The translations under genes were made by a program, and so were the position numbers. The notes under the pieces were generated by a model. The model saw only the letters and a list, made by a program, of their open reading frames with translations, did not search any database and was not told the DNA's origin. Positions 44,669-53,573 of a DNA stretch of 64,000 nt are shown piece by piece (position 1 is the stretch's first letter; every line of letters begins with the position of its first letter). Where the stretch lies: assembly GCA_963663735.2 (NCBI GenBank), contig CAXXHN010000002.1, forward strand, positions 1,240,001-1,304,000. Direction: 5' to 3'. This DNA comes from G963663735 sp963663735 (lineage in GTDB: Bacteria; Acidobacteriota; UBA6911; RPQK01; JAPXNP01).

Positions 44669-44734
44669 AACCTACGGGCAGCGTTGATCCGATGACTCCC
44701 CAATCCTAAGAGATCAGTTCAAATCCGCCATGTA

Positions 44735-45295
44735 CTACTTTTTCTTCATACTATCAATCAGCAGATCCGCAATAACCTCTTTCATACTGTTAAACTCTTC
44801 TTCCTTATAGAGCCTGGTCATGAAAACAATTTTACCCGTTTTGTCGATAATTACATTCCGTGTAACCCCGGCATCCCGGGCGGCAAAACTGTAAAAAATG
44901 TCTCCATCCGGATCCAGGGCGAGAGGGTAAGTGATCCCCATCTCTTTCTGGAATCCAATCACCTTTTCTTTCGGTTCCTTCAGGTCTATTCCGTACAGGG
45001 CAAATGCAGGATTGTCTTTGTGCTTCTGCCAGATTTCACTTTCAATATGGGGCATCTCCTTGCGGCAGACACTGCACCAGCTGGCTGTAAACTGCAACAT
45101 CACCACCTTGCCTCGCAGGTCTTTTGTGTTAAGAATTGTTCCATCGGGAAGAACCAGGTCAAAATCAGGGATAACCTGCCCCAGTTCCACGATATAGCCA
45201 TATTCAGACGGAATTTCCTGCTGAACGGGTTGAGCATAAGAAGCAGAGACAAATATTAAAAAAACTGCTGCTGTAAAAATAAATAGTTTTCTCAC
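44735..45295 (-). CDS. TlpA/ResA-like thioredoxin-fold protein, exported
   Basis: 186 residues from a GTG at 45295, chosen because it begins the signal peptide (RKLFIFTAAVFLIFVSASYA); the frame stays open to an ATG at 45427. Thioredoxin-type active site FTASWCSVCRKEMPHIE and the cis-proline-side motif DAGVTRNVIIDKTGKIVF (Thr-Arg where Tyr-Pro is usual). Such proteins reduce disulfides in apocytochromes or other exported proteins and take electrons from DsbD/CcdA; dsbD is at 32844. A truncated second copy lies at 46637-46797. Confidence 0.85.
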   Translation of the reverse strand: MRKLFIFTAAVFLIFVSASYAQPVQQEIPSEYGYIVELGQVIPDFDLVLPDGTILNTKDLRGKVVMLQFTASWCSVCRKEMPHIESEIWQKHKDNPAFALYGIDLKEPKEKVIGFQKEMGITYPLALDPDGDIFYSFAARDAGVTRNVIIDKTGKIVFMTRLYKEEEFNSMKEVIADLLIDSMKKK

Positions 45296-45543
45296 AATAA
45301 TAAAATGCTTTCGGTTTAAGGTTCCATTGTTTCTTTGTCGAACAGATGGAAGACTTGATAGTTTCCTCCCTGTCCCCAATTTTATAAAACACAGAATAGG
45401 CGGCCAAGTTTTAAATCCAGAACCCATTTATTAATAAACTTTTTACGGACTGGCATTAAGAATCTAATTCCTATTATGACAAACCCTATGATTCTCTATG
45501 CCTGGTGCTCATGAAGTTAACCATTGCTGTCGAATATTCGGAG

Positions 45544-46356
45544 CTACATTCTTAGCTTAAGCTGGTCCATGATGTCAGCCATCATCTGCATGTAGGGCTG
45601 AGCCCAGTTTAGCTCAGGGGCAAGCGGTTTAGCGTAGAGTTTCTTATATTTCCAGAACTTACGAACCAGTTTCGAACGTGAGGCCGGAGCTTCCCAAGGG
45701 TTGCCAATATCCTCAAATGACATTGCTTTCTTATGAGAAAACCTGCGAACCAGAGCCAACCGCTTGATGGAGTAGCGCTGAGAGGCCAGCGAAGTCTGGG
45801 AAGCCAGTGTCCTGTTCATGATACTCAGGTGATCAGAAATTTTTCTAATTCTGGATTCGTTCTCCCCGAACCACTCGCTTGCCCGTATGTGATTGTCTGC
45901 AAGGATTTTTGCTTCAGGTGTTTTTACAACGGCATAGTTGTTGGTCGTGCAGATCCAGATCTGGGCGGCGTGCAGTTTACGGCGGATCAACCAAAATTTA
46001 TGTTCGATACTGGTGGATGTCTCAATAAAATTACAGGGCCAGTAATATCCGGCTACCCCGGGGATTAGATTCTGTTCAAGCAGGATTCCCAGTTCCGGCG
46101 AAAACCAGTCATCATCATCCACCGGTATAACCAAAGCCCCGTCTGGGATATCCTCCCATGACCCACAGACGGAATTTTGAATCTTTGAAATATTTAGCTG
46201 GGCAATCTGTTTCAGGTGATATCGGAACTGGCAATAGGGCATAGTGAATGTCTTGTTCCACAGTTCAACCCTGGATTTGAACTCCGGCCGGATCTGGGCC
46301 CAGAACTCCTGTTCATCCTCCCAGTCGATGGTTTTCCGAATGTAAATATAAACCAT
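45544..46356 (-). CDS. glycosyltransferase-like protein
   Basis: 270 residues, no signal peptide. The strongest clue is ALVIPVDDDDWFSPELGILL, an acidic run after a hydrophobic strand like the DxD metal and sugar-nucleotide site of GT-A glycosyltransferases. The C-terminal half is basic (RYSIKRLALVRRFSHKKAMS). No acceptor can be named. It stands alone, next to a truncated tlpA copy, in a stretch that looks rearranged, so it may be acquired. Confidence 0.55.
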   Translation of the reverse strand: MVYIYIRKTIDWEDEQEFWAQIRPEFKSRVELWNKTFTMPYCQFRYHLKQIAQLNISKIQNSVCGSWEDIPDGALVIPVDDDDWFSPELGILLEQNLIPGVAGYYWPCNFIETSTSIEHKFWLIRRKLHAAQIWICTTNNYAVVKTPEAKILADNHIRASEWFGENESRIRKISDHLSIMNRTLASQTSLASQRYSIKRLALVRRFSHKKAMSFEDIGNPWEAPASRSKLVRKFWKYKKLYAKPLAPELNWAQPYMQMMADIMDQLKLRM

Positions 46357-46636
46357 GGTCTTTCCCTGCTGGATGAATAGTGTTGCCGAAAATGCTCACC
46401 ATTTAACCGGCAACCCTCTATAGACACCCATCGATTCTACTACACCAAATCTGATAGAAACATTCGAAGTGATCTATTGAGGTAACTTAGGGACAGTCAT
46501 TTTCCACTGACCCGAATAGCACCGGACTTAAAACAGGGATGGAGTTGGTTTAGGAAGGATTGATTTTTTGTAGCTTTAAAAAATTCTCATGAACCTACCG
46601 CTGTCTGGTTCTTTTCCAATATTGGAACGCAATTAT
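46357..46636. other. gene-poor spacer with an IS/REP-like motif
   Basis: No coding frame is convincing. Around 46479-46505 it reads gaggtaacttagggacagtc, a phrase similar to repeats that flank REP-associated tyrosine transposases in many genomes. This similarity is from memory. No transposase gene is here. Confidence 0.35.
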
Positions 46637-46797
46637 TCAGTCATCCAGCAATTCATCAATAACCCTTTTCATTTCAGCAACCTCATCTTCTATGTAAAGC
46701 CTGGCCATAAAACCAATTTTACCCGTTTTGTCGATAATTACATTCCGTGTAACCCTGGCATCTCGGGCGGCAAAACTGGAAAAAATATCTCCATCCT
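46637..46797 (-). pseudogene. truncated duplicate of the TlpA-like gene (C-terminal 52 codons)
   Basis: The minus strand encodes DGDIFSSFAARDARVTRNVI, IDKTGKIGFMARLYIEDEVA and a tail ending ELLDD, then TGA. It matches the C-terminus of the TlpA-like protein at 44735 at most positions and at DNA level (the 30-odd bases around cgttttgtcgataattacat are identical). The copy breaks off at about 46797, next to the stop of the following minus-strand gene. It lacks the CxxC half and any start, so it is a dead fragment. Confidence 0.88.
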
Positions 46798-46804
46798 GTT
46801 TTTC

Positions 46805-47731
46805 TTATTCTCCAAATACTTCCTTTGATGCTCCCTTAAATTCAGTAAAAAAATCATGCACCTTAATGGCTGGATCACCCTGCCCTAAGGTTTCTATAGG
46901 CAGATAGCCGCGATAACCAGATTTTTTAATTATTTCCAGCAGGCGGACCAGGTCAGGCTTTTCACTTTTACCGTTCATGTAAATCAATTCCTTGATCTGC
47001 CAACTGACCGCGCAGGGAATGGTCTGCTCAACCTGCCTGTAGGCATCACCCTCCCGGAAACTGCCTATATCCAATATCAGCCCGAACCATTCGGAATTGA
47101 CCTTTTCCATGATTTCAACGACCTGATCGGCATTTTTAAGAAATTCGTTGTGATTCTGGATGGCTACGACAATCCCATGCTTTCTCCCAAATTCGACACA
47201 TTCCTTTAAATCTTTTACCAGCCATTCAGTTATCTGGCCACGGGTATATCCTTCCCATTCGCTTTTTCCCGCGAAAATCCTGATGACAGGTGCTCCAATC
47301 TTTTCAGCTGCAACAATCCAGTCTTTTACCAGCTGAACACCTTCTCTCCGCTTGTCAGCATCAGGATTCGTAAAATCATTGCGCACGCCGGTCCCGCTGA
47401 TTTCCAGTCCCGCCAAAAAAGCCTTTTGCTTGATGTGGTATAGGTATTCATCGGAAGGGACCTCCGGATACCCCGGAAAATAATAAGCAGTGATATCAAC
47501 TGCATCGAAACCTTCTCCGGCACAATATTCGAGCAGGCGGTCCAGATCCATGGACCCGTCCGTTAGGGGGCTGTTAAAAGAATAAGCATTCAGGCTGGTT
47601 TTCAGCTTCGATGGAAGTCGATATTCCTCTCGCTCCTCCGCGCAGAGAACTTGACTGCCTAAAAATAAAACCGCTGAAACGATAAATAAAACCACATGTT
47701 TTACAGGCGCACTCTGATCCGGACAATTCAT
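46805..47731 (-). CDS. exported sugar-phosphate isomerase/epimerase-like TIM-barrel protein
   Basis: 308 residues. N-terminal hydrophobic signal (VVLFIVSAVLFLGSQVLCAE). Xylose-isomerase-like/AP-endonuclease-2 TIM-barrel motifs: YCAGEGFDAVDITAYYFPGY, GAPVIRIFAG, IVVAIQNHNEF, FGLILDIGSF and RGYLPIETLGQGD. The Glu/His/Asp residues expected for metal binding are present. Relatives isomerise or epimerise sugars, or act in sugar catabolism; being exported is common in some environmental lineages. Its 3' end touches the truncated tlpA copy. Confidence 0.82.
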   Translation of the reverse strand: MNCPDQSAPVKHVVLFIVSAVLFLGSQVLCAEEREEYRLPSKLKTSLNAYSFNSPLTDGSMDLDRLLEYCAGEGFDAVDITAYYFPGYPEVPSDEYLYHIKQKAFLAGLEISGTGVRNDFTNPDADKRREGVQLVKDWIVAAEKIGAPVIRIFAGKSEWEGYTRGQITEWLVKDLKECVEFGRKHGIVVAIQNHNEFLKNADQVVEIMEKVNSEWFGLILDIGSFREGDAYRQVEQTIPCAVSWQIKELIYMNGKSEKPDLVRLLEIIKKSGYRGYLPIETLGQGDPAIKVHDFFTEFKGASKEVFGE

Positions 47732-48157
47732 GATTCCCTCCCTGCTCCACTTGTGCCTTCAACCCCCTTCCTGAGGGCAAAAGTAGCTTCCTGATTCTAT
47801 TCTTCCGATTCTAGTACTCTGGGTTGTATTAGTCACGAATTGATCTGCAAAGTAAATATCTGGTGACGGAGAGGGTTGAATACAGAATTATTTTCTCTAC
47901 CAGGGCCTCAGCATGATCTCCGGGACCTGCGAAGTTTCGAGCAATCAAGCTTCAGCATATTTAAAAGCGCAGAGTGGGAAAAGTGCAGCCTTGCCACACT
48001 TAAAAGCAAACTCTCAAGCCAATTTAGGCTGCTGAGAAACAGATCCTGGCATAGTTAACCGGGGTTGATGTTGCCCGGAAAAATGGGCGGATGATTATTA
48101 CGTCCAACAAAAAAGGCGGGGACATCAGCCCCGCCTTCGAATGTCCTGAGTTTTGGA
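47732..48157. other. intergenic region with the PEP-CTERM gene terminator
   Basis: 426 bases. The right end has a strong minus-strand terminator (48105-48137). The rest carries no convincing gene; a 60-codon plus-strand frame at 47876 has no support. Confidence 0.5.
48105..48137 (-). terminator. rho-independent terminator of the PEP-CTERM gene
   Basis: On the minus strand: AAGGCGGGG, a 7-base loop, CCCCGCCTT, then TTTTTTGTTG. A 9-base GC-rich stem and a U-tract make this the clearest terminator in the window. Confidence 0.92.
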
Positions 48158-48790
48158 TTATTCCAGAATCTTGCGACGGATACCAGCCAGGCCTAACAGT
48201 CCCGTGCCGAACAGAAACATGGTGGCAGGTTCCGGAACCGAGGTCACAGTATCAAAACACCCTTCAAGGTTGACGTTATCTATGGCGATGCTATTTGATC
48301 CCAAAGTTGACAGTCCAGTCAAAGTCACGGTGATTATGTAATTATTGGCTACGATACCGTAGGGATCAGTGATCAAAGATCCTCCGGGCACACCCCAACT
48401 AAAGAGGGAAATGGGGTTTGACCAGTCAGCAACCAGGATTCCGTTTACTGTCATCTGGATGAAACCTGACGTTGGACTGCCTCTGAAATTATTTGGGTCA
48501 ACTCGTAAAGTCACATAGTGCAAATTGGAAGCAGGGTCATACGAACCCATGCTATCTGCCGTACTCACATCAGGAGTTTTACCGCCCGGGGTCGAAGTTG
48601 GAGAAGTAAGGTCCCAAAGATACATCGAATCGCTCGTCAGGTCGAAAACACCAGTCCATGTATCACCGGCTCCAATCTCCAGGTCAGTGACATCCCCCAG
48701 GTCAACGTATTGAATATGGGATGCATAAACCTGGGAACCTAGTAAACCTGACAAAAAGAAAAGTACCGTTAAAGTTAATCGCCGAATCAT
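48158..48790 (-). CDS. PEP-CTERM-sorted exported protein
   Basis: 210 residues from the ATG at 48790, which has GGAGGAGA upstream. Signal peptide (MIRRLTLTVLFFLSGLLGSQ), a beta-rich middle, and a C-terminal sorting tail: TSVPEPATMFLFGTGLLGLA followed by GIRRKILE. The tail is the PEP-CTERM signal cut by exosortase (XrtA/EpsH) and linked to exopolysaccharide and biofilm matrix. The middle has a possible carbohydrate-binding or PEP-CTERM-typical beta-sandwich. No exosortase gene is in the window. Confidence 0.9.
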   Translation of the reverse strand: MIRRLTLTVLFFLSGLLGSQVYASHIQYVDLGDVTDLEIGAGDTWTGVFDLTSDSMYLWDLTSPTSTPGGKTPDVSTADSMGSYDPASNLHYVTLRVDPNNFRGSPTSGFIQMTVNGILVADWSNPISLFSWGVPGGSLITDPYGIVANNYIITVTLTGLSTLGSNSIAIDNVNLEGCFDTVTSVPEPATMFLFGTGLLGLAGIRRKILE

Positions 48791-49195
48791 GTTTCGTCTC
48801 CTCCAAAAATCAAACCTCAGTTGTTCGGATCTATTTGATTGAACATAATAGCAATATTCGTACCAGAAATGTAAAAAAACAGTATATGTCCTGCTATTTA
48901 AAACGTATACTGGAATTGAACCTCTCGGCAGATCTGAGGATTGTGTAATGCATTTCATATTGTTGTGGATATTATTTCCACATTCCGGCAGCTTTAAGGT
49001 TCCAATCTGATTTCCACCTATCCCGATTTTTGTTTACGGCCTGATATTTATTCACAATTCTGCCGGATTATCATGGATCATCCGTAAATCATGAATTCTG
49101 TCCATTACTCTAAAAGCCGCAAGCCGAAATCACCCTTATCCCTGAATCCAAAATTCCACATTCTCATGTCCCCAATTCAATGTTATCCTTTAGGC
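48791..49195. other. intergenic region between PEP-CTERM gene and pyrK
   Basis: 405 bases between divergent genes. A dyad at 48880-48912 may be regulatory. From 49091 the plus strand is open in the pyrK frame (MNSVHYSKSRKPKSPL), but this part does not look like PyrK. Around 49115-49160 it has short repeats of the aatccaaaattcc type. Confidence 0.45.
48880..48912. promoter_or_regulatory. dyad symmetry upstream of the PEP-CTERM gene
   Basis: cagtata at 48880-48886 pairs with tatactg at 48906-48912 across 19 bases, about 90-120 bases upstream of the PEP-CTERM start. It could be an operator, and TATACT could serve as a -10. Speculative. Confidence 0.3.
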
Positions 49196-50017
49196 GTGAT
49201 TTATACTAAAAAAGCAAGAATACTTAATCGTACCAGGCTGGCTCCTGATATCTGGTTACTGCGGCTTCAGTGCCCAGAGATTTCATCCGCGGCAAAACCA
49301 GGGCAGTTCGTTATGGTTTCAGTTGAATCTACGGACGATGTCCCCTCACCGATCCTCAAAAGGGCCCTGGCTGTTTATTCCAGCGATAATAATTCCATCA
49401 GCCTGCTGATCAGGATTGCCGGAGACGGGACCAGGAAGATATGCCAACTGGCTGAAGGAAACAACCTCAACCTGGTTGGACCCCTGGGAAACGGATTCGA
49501 CCTGGACCGCGCCAGGGGGAAATACAGCATTATTACAGCTGGAGGCTCCGGAATCGCCTCCGTATATATGCTGGCCAGGGGCCTGCGGAAGCAGGGAAAT
49601 GATGTGTGCCTGGTCTACGGAGGAAAATCAGCCTCGGACCTGGCCGGGATAAGTGATTTTCAGGCTTTGGATATTCCCCTGTTTACTGCAACCGAAGACG
49701 GCAGTGCGGGATTCAACGGCCTGGTCACAGACGCGCTCAAGAATGTCCTCGCCGAACTTGAAGGAAAATCAATTAACATTTATACCTGTGGTCCCAATCC
49801 TATGATGAAAGCGGTTTGCGGGCTGGCTGAGGGCAGGTCCATTCCCTGCCAGATATCCGTCGAAATTAAAATGGCGTGCGGATTTGGGGTTTGCCTGGGT
49901 TGTGCCGTTAAGACGACAAAAGGAAACCGGTTGGCCTGTTCCCATGGCCCGGTTTTTGAAGCATCTGAATTCATCTGGGAAGATTTTAATGGCAAAAAGG
50001 AGGCGGCCCATGAGTAA
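49196..50017 (+). CDS. pyrK: dihydroorotate dehydrogenase electron-transfer subunit
   Basis: 273 residues from a GTG at 49196; family members begin near IYTKKARILNRTRLAPDIWL. An ATG at 49166 and one at 49091 are also in frame. Domains: FAD-binding barrel with LKRALAVYS, an NAD-binding fold (TAGGSGIASVYMLARGL) and a C-terminal [2Fe-2S] site, CGFGVCLGCAVKTTKGNRLA with the last cysteine shortly after. PyrK passes electrons from PyrD to NAD+. A -10-like ttatcc lies 7-12 bases before the GTG. Confidence 0.9.
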   Translation: MIYTKKARILNRTRLAPDIWLLRLQCPEISSAAKPGQFVMVSVESTDDVPSPILKRALAVYSSDNNSISLLIRIAGDGTRKICQLAEGNNLNLVGPLGNGFDLDRARGKYSIITAGGSGIASVYMLARGLRKQGNDVCLVYGGKSASDLAGISDFQALDIPLFTATEDGSAGFNGLVTDALKNVLAELEGKSINIYTCGPNPMMKAVCGLAEGRSIPCQISVEIKMACGFGVCLGCAVKTTKGNRLACSHGPVFEASEFIWEDFNGKKEAAHE

Positions 50018-50957
50018 AAAGCCGAATCTTTCCGTCGACATCTCCGGCCTGACCTTCAAGAATCCGATAATTACTGCTTCGGGAACCTTCGGTTACGGAG
50101 TTGAATTTTCGCCTTTTTTTGATCTTTCCCAGCTCGGCGGAATCTGCACAAAAGGCCTTTCGCTGGAGCCCCGTCCCGGCAATAATCCAGGCAGGATTAT
50201 TGAAACTCCTGCCGGAATGCTGAATGCGATCGGCCTGGAAAACGTCGGCATAGATTCCTTTATCAACGACAAACTGCCCCGGCTTGAACCGTTCTCATGT
50301 CACGTTATCGCCAATATCCTGGGAAAGAGTATCAATGAATTCGTGGCCATGACAGAGAAGCTCAATGCCTGTGAAAAGGTGAGCGCTTATGAGATAAACA
50401 TTTCCTGCCCCAATGTCGCCGAGGGCGGACTCCAGTTCAGCCAGGACCCGGATATGGCAGCCAGTGTTACCAGGGCTGTAAAACAGGTTTCCTCAAAGCC
50501 GGTCTGGATCAAGCTCTCCCCAAATGTCACAGACATCACCCTTTTTGCCCGGGCCTGTGAAGAAGCCGGGGCTGACGCCTTGACGCTGGTTAACACTTTT
50601 GTCGGTATGGCCATAGATGTAAAAAAGAGGCGGCCAATGCTCTCCAATATAATGGGCGGGCTTTCAGGCCCTGCCATCCGCCCCCTGGCTGTACGAATGG
50701 TCTACCAGGCTTCGCGGTCTGTCTCAATCCCCGTAATCGGGATCGGTGGAATAGTCACCGCCAGGGATGCCCTGGAATTCATGATCGCAGGTGCAGCAGC
50801 GGTCCAGGTTGGCACTGCCAATTTCATAGATCCCCTTGCTTCGGTTACCATAATCAGGGAACTTGAAAATTTCTGTCTGGAGCAGGGCGTAACTGATATT
50901 AATGAACTGATCGGCTCCCTGGAGCTGCCAGGGCCTGAAGGTTTCCTTTATTATTAA
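50010..50957 (+). CDS. pyrD: dihydroorotate dehydrogenase, class 1B
   Basis: 315 residues from the ATG at 50010, which has AAGGAGG and overlaps the pyrK end by 8 bases. FMN-binding TIM barrel with PIITASGTFGYG, GICTKGLSLEPR and the active-site Cys in EINISCPNVAEGG. Class 1B enzymes work with PyrK and NAD+. It oxidises dihydroorotate to orotate. The frame is open further upstream but that part overlaps pyrK. Confidence 0.96.
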   Translation: MSKKPNLSVDISGLTFKNPIITASGTFGYGVEFSPFFDLSQLGGICTKGLSLEPRPGNNPGRIIETPAGMLNAIGLENVGIDSFINDKLPRLEPFSCHVIANILGKSINEFVAMTEKLNACEKVSAYEINISCPNVAEGGLQFSQDPDMAASVTRAVKQVSSKPVWIKLSPNVTDITLFARACEEAGADALTLVNTFVGMAIDVKKRRPMLSNIMGGLSGPAIRPLAVRMVYQASRSVSIPVIGIGGIVTARDALEFMIAGAAAVQVGTANFIDPLASVTIIRELENFCLEQGVTDINELIGSLELPGPEGFLYY

Positions 50958-51020
50958 TTGCATGAACCTGGGACTGACGAAAAACCCAAACTTGATTTTA
51001 ACTGACAGGATAATAAACAC

Positions 51021-51776
51021 ATGGAAACACCAAAAACAGATCCCAGAGACTGCCTGATAGTGGCCCTGGATGTACCTGGCCGGAAGCAGGCAATGCAACT
51101 GGCGGAAGAGCTGTCCGGCAAGGTCGGATATTTCAAGATCGGCCTGCAGCTTTTTACGGCCTGCGGCCCTGATATTGTCAGGGACATAACCGCTTTGGGC
51201 GGCAAGGTCTTCCTGGACCTCAAACTCCATGACATCCCCAACACCGTGGCCAAGGCCGTGGTTGAAGCAACCAGGCTGCAGGTCAGCCTGCTAACCCTGC
51301 ATACCCTGGGAGGAGCCAGGATGATGCTGGCCGGGGCCAGTGCTGCCAGGGAAGAAGCCGAAACCCTGGGTATTGCGCCGCCGCGCCTGCTTGGAGTCAC
51401 TATCCTTACCAGCATGAACCAGGATGCGGCAGAACAGGTCGGGCTTTCTGACCCAATTGATAAAATGGTGCTCAAACTGGCCAGGCTCGCTGAGTCTTCA
51501 GGCATGGATGGAATAGTCTGCTCTCCTCTGGAACTTGAAATTCTGACTGCAAACCGGCCAGTAGACCTTTTCTTTGTCACCCCGGGAATACGTCCGGCCG
51601 GATCAGATCTGAATGACCAGAGCCGGATTACAACACCAGGACAGGCCGTAGCCAAAGGGGCTAGACACCTGGTGGTCGGCAGGCCTATTACCCAGGCAGC
51701 CAATCCAGCTGCAGCAGCTTCCATGATTGTTGAAGAGATAGCCTCGGCTCTTGCGAGTGAAGCATCCGCAAGGTAG
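51021..51776 (+). CDS. pyrF: orotidine 5'-phosphate decarboxylase
   Basis: 251 residues. Family motifs: DCLIVALDVPG, the catalytic DLKLHDIPNTVAKA (Asp-Lys-x-x-Asp), VTILTSM, VTPGIRPAG and HLVVGRPIT. It makes UMP, the last step of the pathway. Third gene of pyrK-pyrD-pyrF, 64 bases after pyrD. Confidence 0.96.
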   Translation: METPKTDPRDCLIVALDVPGRKQAMQLAEELSGKVGYFKIGLQLFTACGPDIVRDITALGGKVFLDLKLHDIPNTVAKAVVEATRLQVSLLTLHTLGGARMMLAGASAAREEAETLGIAPPRLLGVTILTSMNQDAAEQVGLSDPIDKMVLKLARLAESSGMDGIVCSPLELEILTANRPVDLFFVTPGIRPAGSDLNDQSRITTPGQAVAKGARHLVVGRPITQAANPAAAASMIVEEIASALASEASAR

Positions 51777-51868
51777 AGTCCCTATCTTTCGTATATTGAG
51801 CACACTCCGTCCGCCGAGGACAAATCAGTTCAGAAAGTGTCATCCTTGAACTGACTACAGCCCTGTAA

Positions 51869-52441
51869 CTAATAATTTTGGTTCAGTAACTCTCTTTCTC
51901 CCAAGAGATTGAGGCCAAGAACCTTGAAATCTTCCCGGATGTCAGGGCTAGCCAAATTTATCTGGTTTATCTTAGCGGCCAGGGCTTCGTAGGCTGCAGG
52001 ATGCACCGGAGTCAACCTGAACAGGTTTTTCCCCAATTCGATCCTTACTTCGCTCAACTTCCTGAAGTCTTCTAAATCCCCGATCAAGTCAACTCCAATA
52101 AAATTATTGCCCAGTACTTTAAGGTAATTAGTCAGGTAAGGTTCTCCTTCCACTCCCGTATTGATAGAGAACCTTTTCACATCAGCTATCCTTCCACTTT
52201 CATTTACCAGGGTGACCTGTACAGGCCTGAAATCCCACTCCCCCCGATCCAGGGTCAAAATGTTTAAAATCGGAACCGCCCTGTTGTCCGGAGTTGTCAC
52301 TACCTCAAGTGTCCATATGTATTGGGTGTCAATGAACACAAAACAGGTCGCGGCCGAAGACCGATCAGCCTGGTTACTGAGCAGAGATGATAAAAACAGC
52401 AGCATTAACAATGGAAACAGCAGTTTACGAATGAATTCCAT
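51869..52441 (-). CDS. exported hypothetical protein
   Basis: 190 residues. Signal peptide (MEFIRKLLFPLLMLLFLSSL). The rest is alternating beta strands (YIWTLEVVTTPDNRAVPI and WDFRPVQVTLVNESGRI) with no cysteine cluster or known motif. I do not recognise the family. First on the minus strand after pyrF, convergent with it. Confidence 0.65.
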   Translation of the reverse strand: MEFIRKLLFPLLMLLFLSSLLSNQADRSSAATCFVFIDTQYIWTLEVVTTPDNRAVPILNILTLDRGEWDFRPVQVTLVNESGRIADVKRFSINTGVEGEPYLTNYLKVLGNNFIGVDLIGDLEDFRKLSEVRIELGKNLFRLTPVHPAAYEALAAKINQINLASPDIREDFKVLGLNLLGERELLNQNY

Positions 52442-52498
52442 AAAGAAATCTTACTCCAACTCTGCAGCTATAAAGCTTCCCAGGCCCTGGATTCAGAA

Positions 52499-53020
52499 CT
52501 AAGCATCAATAATTTCCCTGAGATCCCGTATCAGGATTACCCCTTCTTCGGGAGCATATTCATACTTCCCCTGCAGAAAATACTTTTTCCTGATCCCGGC
52601 AGCTTCGGCAGCCTGCATGTCAGAGTTCTTGTCTCCGATCATGATTGAATTCGCCAGGTCAATCGAATATTTTGCGGCGGCCTCCAGTAACATTCCTGGT
52701 TTCGGCTTCCGGCACAGGCAGGAACCGGTTATGGGAGGGTAATGAGGGCAGTAAAAGAAATCAGTGATGTTGATCTTATGAAAACCTAATTTTTCAGCAA
52801 TAAACCTGTGGACCACTTCTGCTTCTTCGCCAGTGAAATAACCCCGCGCAATGCCGGACTGGTTGGAAACAACAATTATTTTCCAGTCCCTTGCCGTAAA
52901 AACCCTCCCCAGCTCAAGCATTCCTTTCTGGAACACAACTTCATCAATAGTATGCACAAAACCGTGATCTTCTATCACAACCCCGTCACGGTCCAGAAAT
53001 AATGCTTTGTTTTTACTCAT
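52499..53020 (-). CDS. HAD-IIIA phosphatase, GmhB-like
   Basis: 173 residues. HAD motifs: FLDRDGVVIED (catalytic Asp), VSNQSGIARG, CRKPKPGM and MIGDKNSDMQAA. The zinc loop of GmhB is present as FYCPHYPP with CLCRKPKP. GmhB removes the 7-phosphate of heptose bisphosphate for the LPS inner core; some relatives act on histidinol phosphate. It overlaps rnhA by 4 bases. No other heptose gene is near. Confidence 0.85.
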   Translation of the reverse strand: MSKNKALFLDRDGVVIEDHGFVHTIDEVVFQKGMLELGRVFTARDWKIIVVSNQSGIARGYFTGEEAEVVHRFIAEKLGFHKINITDFFYCPHYPPITGSCLCRKPKPGMLLEAAAKYSIDLANSIMIGDKNSDMQAAEAAGIRKKYFLQGKYEYAPEEGVILIRDLREIIDA

Positions 53021-53493
53021 ACTGATGATTCTTCAACCAGTTTCTGATAGGCCCCGACCGCGAGCTCATCACAGCGTTCATTTTCAGGGTGTCCGCTATG
53101 TCCTTTAACATGTTTGAATATCACATCGTGCTGCTGAACCAGCTCATCCAGTTTCTGCCAGAGGTCAACATTCTTAACCGGCTTCAGGCCTCCCGAAGTC
53201 TTGCGCATCCAGTTTCTGGCTTTCCATCCTTCCACCCAGCCTTCCATTCCATTTTTTACATAGGAACTGTCCGTCACAACCTGAACCCTGGCCCGTCGTT
53301 TCAGGGCCTGCAGCCCTTCAATTACGGCCTGCAGCTCCATCCGGTTATTAGTGGTCATCATCTCCGCCCCGAAACCCTCTTTTTCCTTCCCAGTGGGAAC
53401 GTGCCTCATCACATATGCCCAGCCGCCGGGTCCTGGGTTACCGGAACACCCGCCATCCGTGTATATAACCACTTCCACTTCTGTTTTATTCAT
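53017..53493 (-). CDS. rnhA: ribonuclease HI
   Basis: 158 residues. All four acidic catalytic residues are seen in YTDGGCSGNPGPGGWA, NNRMELQAV, VVTDSSYVKNG and ERCDELAV, plus the HVKGHSGHPENE loop. It cuts RNA in RNA-DNA hybrids. It is coupled to the gmhB-like gene. Confidence 0.96.
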   Translation of the reverse strand: MNKTEVEVVIYTDGGCSGNPGPGGWAYVMRHVPTGKEKEGFGAEMMTTNNRMELQAVIEGLQALKRRARVQVVTDSSYVKNGMEGWVEGWKARNWMRKTSGGLKPVKNVDLWQKLDELVQQHDVIFKHVKGHSGHPENERCDELAVGAYQKLVEESSV

Positions 53494-53573
53494 CTATATA
53501 AATCCTGGATGAAAATCTAAAATATTCAATACTTACCAGAGAGTCTCAGATACCTGTAACCTGATGCCTGCTA

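Noticed and set aside
47876..48058. 60-codon plus-strand open frame
   Set aside because: No ribosome binding site, motif or coding-type composition.
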